This document shows, piece after piece, positions 7,730 to 8,560 of a stretch of 8,560 bases of DNA (position 1 is the stretch's first letter; each line of letters starts with the position of its first letter). Below the pieces are notes generated by a model. It did no database searches. It saw only the letters and a program-made list of their open reading frames with translations, and was not told the DNA's origin. The translations under genes were made by a program, and so were the position numbers. Location of the stretch: NCBI GenBank assembly GCA_946545105.1, contig CAMNMY010000025.1, positions 1 to 8,560 of the forward strand, written 5' to 3'. The stretch comes from an uncultured Clostridia bacterium. Lineage in GTDB: Bacteria; Bacillota_A; Clostridia; Christensenellales; UBA3700.

Positions 7730-8173
7730 TTAAATTCCAACAACCTTTACGTTAATTGAACATGTAACGCCAGGATATAGTTTCAACTCTACACCATAGA
7801 TACCAATTAATTTAATTGTATCTTTAATGACTATCTTCTTCTTGTCTACATCAAATCCTTTTGCCTTTAGAGCATCTGAGATTTCTTTGCTTGTTACTGA
7901 TCCAAACAATTTGCCATTATCCCCAGTCTTTATAGATACTTCAATTGTTTGAGCATCTAAAGCTTGTGCCATTTGTTGAGCATCAGCTAATTCTCTTGCT
8001 TTTATCTTTGCTTCTTGAGCATTCTTTTGGTTTGTTTCGTTAATTACTGAAGCTGTTGCTTCCTTGGCAAGTCCTTTCTTGATTAAGAAGTTTCTTGCAT
8101 ATCCATCGTTAACTTCAACGATTTCTCCCTTTTTACCATGTGCTTTAACGTCTTGTAATAATAAAACTTTCAT
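7730..8173 (-). CDS. rplI: 50S ribosomal protein L9
   Basis: Binds 23S rRNA at the base of the L1 stalk and reaches toward the neighbouring ribosome, helping fidelity and frame maintenance. The 147 residues match the family's 148-150. The N-terminal domain begins [10 protein letters not shown] and carries the L9 signature [18 protein letters not shown] (13-30) with IKKGLA after it. A charged, Ala/Gln-rich helix (about 41-75) connects to the C-terminal domain, with conserved [12 protein letters not shown] (87-98) and [16 protein letters not shown] (121-136). The ATG is preceded by GAGGTG (8178-8183) with a 4-nt gap. It appears monocistronic, with its own promoter upstream and a terminator downstream. 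In many Firmicutes rplI sits beside dnaB/dnaC or a DHH-family gene; here its neighbours are a lipoprotein gene and DUF4250. The identification is certain. Confidence 0.98.
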   Translation of the reverse strand: MKVLLLQDVKAHGKKGEIVEVNDGYARNFLIKKGLAKEATASVINETNQKNAQEAKIKARELADAQQMAQALDAQTIEVSIKTGDNGKLFGSVTSKEISDALKAKGFDVDKKKIVIKDTIKLIGIYGVELKLYPGVTCSINVKVVGI

Positions 8174-8192
8174 ATTTCACCTCGGTATAAAC

Positions 8193-8221
8193 ATATTAGC
8201 ACAAGAAAAACAATCTTTCAA
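8193..8221 (-). promoter_or_regulatory. rplI promoter
   Basis: On the minus strand TTGAAA (8221-8216), a 17-nt spacer, and an extended -10 TG-C-TAATAT with the hexamer at 8198-8193. Transcription should start near 8186, just upstream of the GAGGTG site. The -35 overlaps a 10-bp palindrome, TCAATATTGA (8218-8227), shared with the divergent promoter region. Confidence 0.7.
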
Positions 8222-8245
8222 TATTGAGTTTATATAATATATAAT
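8216..8245 (+). promoter_or_regulatory. Candidate promoter of the DUF4250 gene
   Basis: A perfect TATAAT at 8240-8245 (another overlaps at 8233-8238) lies 18 nt after a poor -35, TTTCAA (8216-8221), which is the complement of the rplI -35. The predicted start near 8252 leaves a leader of about 16 nt containing GAGGTG. The -10 is convincing; the -35 is weak. Confidence 0.45.
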
Positions 8246-8267
8246 GTACTTATAAGCGAGGTGAAAA

Positions 8268-8441
8268 ATGATACCACAAGATCCAGTATTATTATTAAGT
8301 TATGTCAATTTAAAATTGAGAGATTATTATTCTTCTTTGGACGCATTATGCGACGATCTAGACGTATCTAAGTCTGAGATTATAGAGAAACTCAAATCAA
8401 TTAATTACGAATACTCAGAAGAACAAAATCAATTCATCTAA
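8268..8441 (+). CDS. DUF4250 domain-containing protein
   Basis: A 57-residue protein, too short to be picked up by a 60-codon cutoff. It starts MIPQDPVLLLSYVNLKLRDY, continues with SSLDALCDDLDVS (22-34) and ends with NYEYSEEQNQFI. This matches the DUF4250 pattern as I recall it: P-x-DP at the N-terminus, N-x-KLRD, LDALC-x-DL, then a Y-x-Y near the C-terminus and a terminal NQF-hydrophobic. The function of the family is unknown. The central part looks like a small helix-turn-helix-sized helical fold, but DNA binding is not shown. There is no signal peptide or membrane segment, so it should be cytosolic. GAGGTG (8258-8263) lies 4 nt before the ATG. It is divergent from rplI and convergent with the gene on its right. 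Confidence 0.88.
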   Translation: MIPQDPVLLLSYVNLKLRDYYSSLDALCDDLDVSKSEIIEKLKSINYEYSEEQNQFI

Positions 8442-8455
8442 AAAAGAAAAGAAAA

Positions 8456-8478
8456 ATGGCCTGGTAAATCCAGGCCAT
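8456..8478. terminator. Bidirectional terminator between the DUF4250 gene and rplL
   Basis: A 9-bp perfect stem (ATGGCCTGG with CCAGGCCAT) closes a 5-nt TAAAT loop. Read leftward it is followed by TTTTTCTTTTCTTTTTT, an excellent U-tract 31 nt past the end of the minus-strand gene. Read rightward the tail (ATTCTATTTATC) is weaker, so it probably works mainly for the ribosomal operon. Confidence 0.9.
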
Positions 8479-8509
8479 ATTCTATTTATCATTAAGTATG
8501 TGTATAAGC

Positions 8510-8560
8510 TTAGATTAATTCAGCTGTAGCACCAGCTTCTGTTAATTGCTTTAAGATATC
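8510..8560 (-). CDS. rplL: Probable 50S ribosomal protein L7/L12, C-terminal end only
   Basis: Only the last 16 residues are visible: DILKQLTEAGATAELI followed by TAA. This resembles the C-terminal helix and strand of L7/L12, usually of the form K-x-L-x-E-AGA-x-VEL(K), the stalk protein that recruits translation factors. The strong terminator immediately downstream fits the end of an rplJ-rplL operon. The rest of the gene lies to the right of the window, and a 16-residue match leaves some doubt. Confidence 0.75.
   Translation of the reverse strand, partial: DILKQLTEAGATAELI

Noticed and set aside
8178..8263. Mirrored GAGGTGAAA sequences as an inverted repeat regulatory element
   Set aside because: Each copy is the Shine-Dalgarno of a divergent gene at normal spacing from its ATG, so translation initiation explains both.
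1..8560. Mobile element, CRISPR array, defence island or novel multi-gene system
   Set aside because: No spaced repeats, transposase, integrase or toxin-antitoxin signature was seen. AddAB can degrade phage DNA, but it is core repair machinery and its neighbours here are housekeeping genes.

Overview
The window looks like chromosomal DNA from an AT-rich, low-GC Gram-positive bacterium, most likely an uncultured gut-type Clostridia/Firmicutes lineage. The evidence is an AddAB rather than RecBCD repair enzyme, a DUF4250 protein, GAGGTG/AGGAG-type ribosome binding sites, arginine encoded mainly by AGA, and a Sec/lipobox signal peptide. TGG is used for Trp and the frames contain no in-frame TGA, so the standard bacterial code applies. 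I see no transposase, integrase, CRISPR array, tRNA, rRNA or phage gene.

Layout, left to right. Positions 1-6619 hold a minus-strand addB-addA operon. addB is complete (1115 aa). addA begins with GTG one base after the addB stop and is open to the left edge, so about 1090 N-terminal residues are visible and the end of the nuclease domain is missing. A 168-bp divergent intergenic region (6620-6787) carries a candidate addB promoter that would start transcription at the ATG itself (leaderless), a LexA-like inverted repeat over its -10 box, a short direct repeat, and a near-consensus promoter with a 16-bp palindrome facing right. Positions 6788-7660 (+) encode a 290-aa predicted lipoprotein of unknown family. 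A bidirectional terminator (7683-7709) separates it from convergent rplI (L9, 7730-8173, minus). A second divergent promoter region leads to a 57-aa DUF4250 gene (8268-8441, +). It is followed by another bidirectional terminator (8456-8478) and the last 16 codons of a minus-strand gene that reads like rplL (L7/L12).

Functionally, AddB and AddA form the heterodimeric helicase-nuclease that resects double-strand breaks for RecA and degrades linear foreign DNA. AddA supplies the UvrD-type motor and one nuclease; AddB supplies a second nuclease held by an iron-sulfur cluster. The remaining genes are a possible cell-surface lipoprotein, two ribosomal proteins and a small conserved protein, each apparently in its own transcription unit. 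I found no clear new multi-gene system. The points most worth checking are the AddB that has lost its N-terminal P-loop, the possible SOS control and leaderless start of addBA, and the unrecognised lipoprotein with a palindromic operator candidate.
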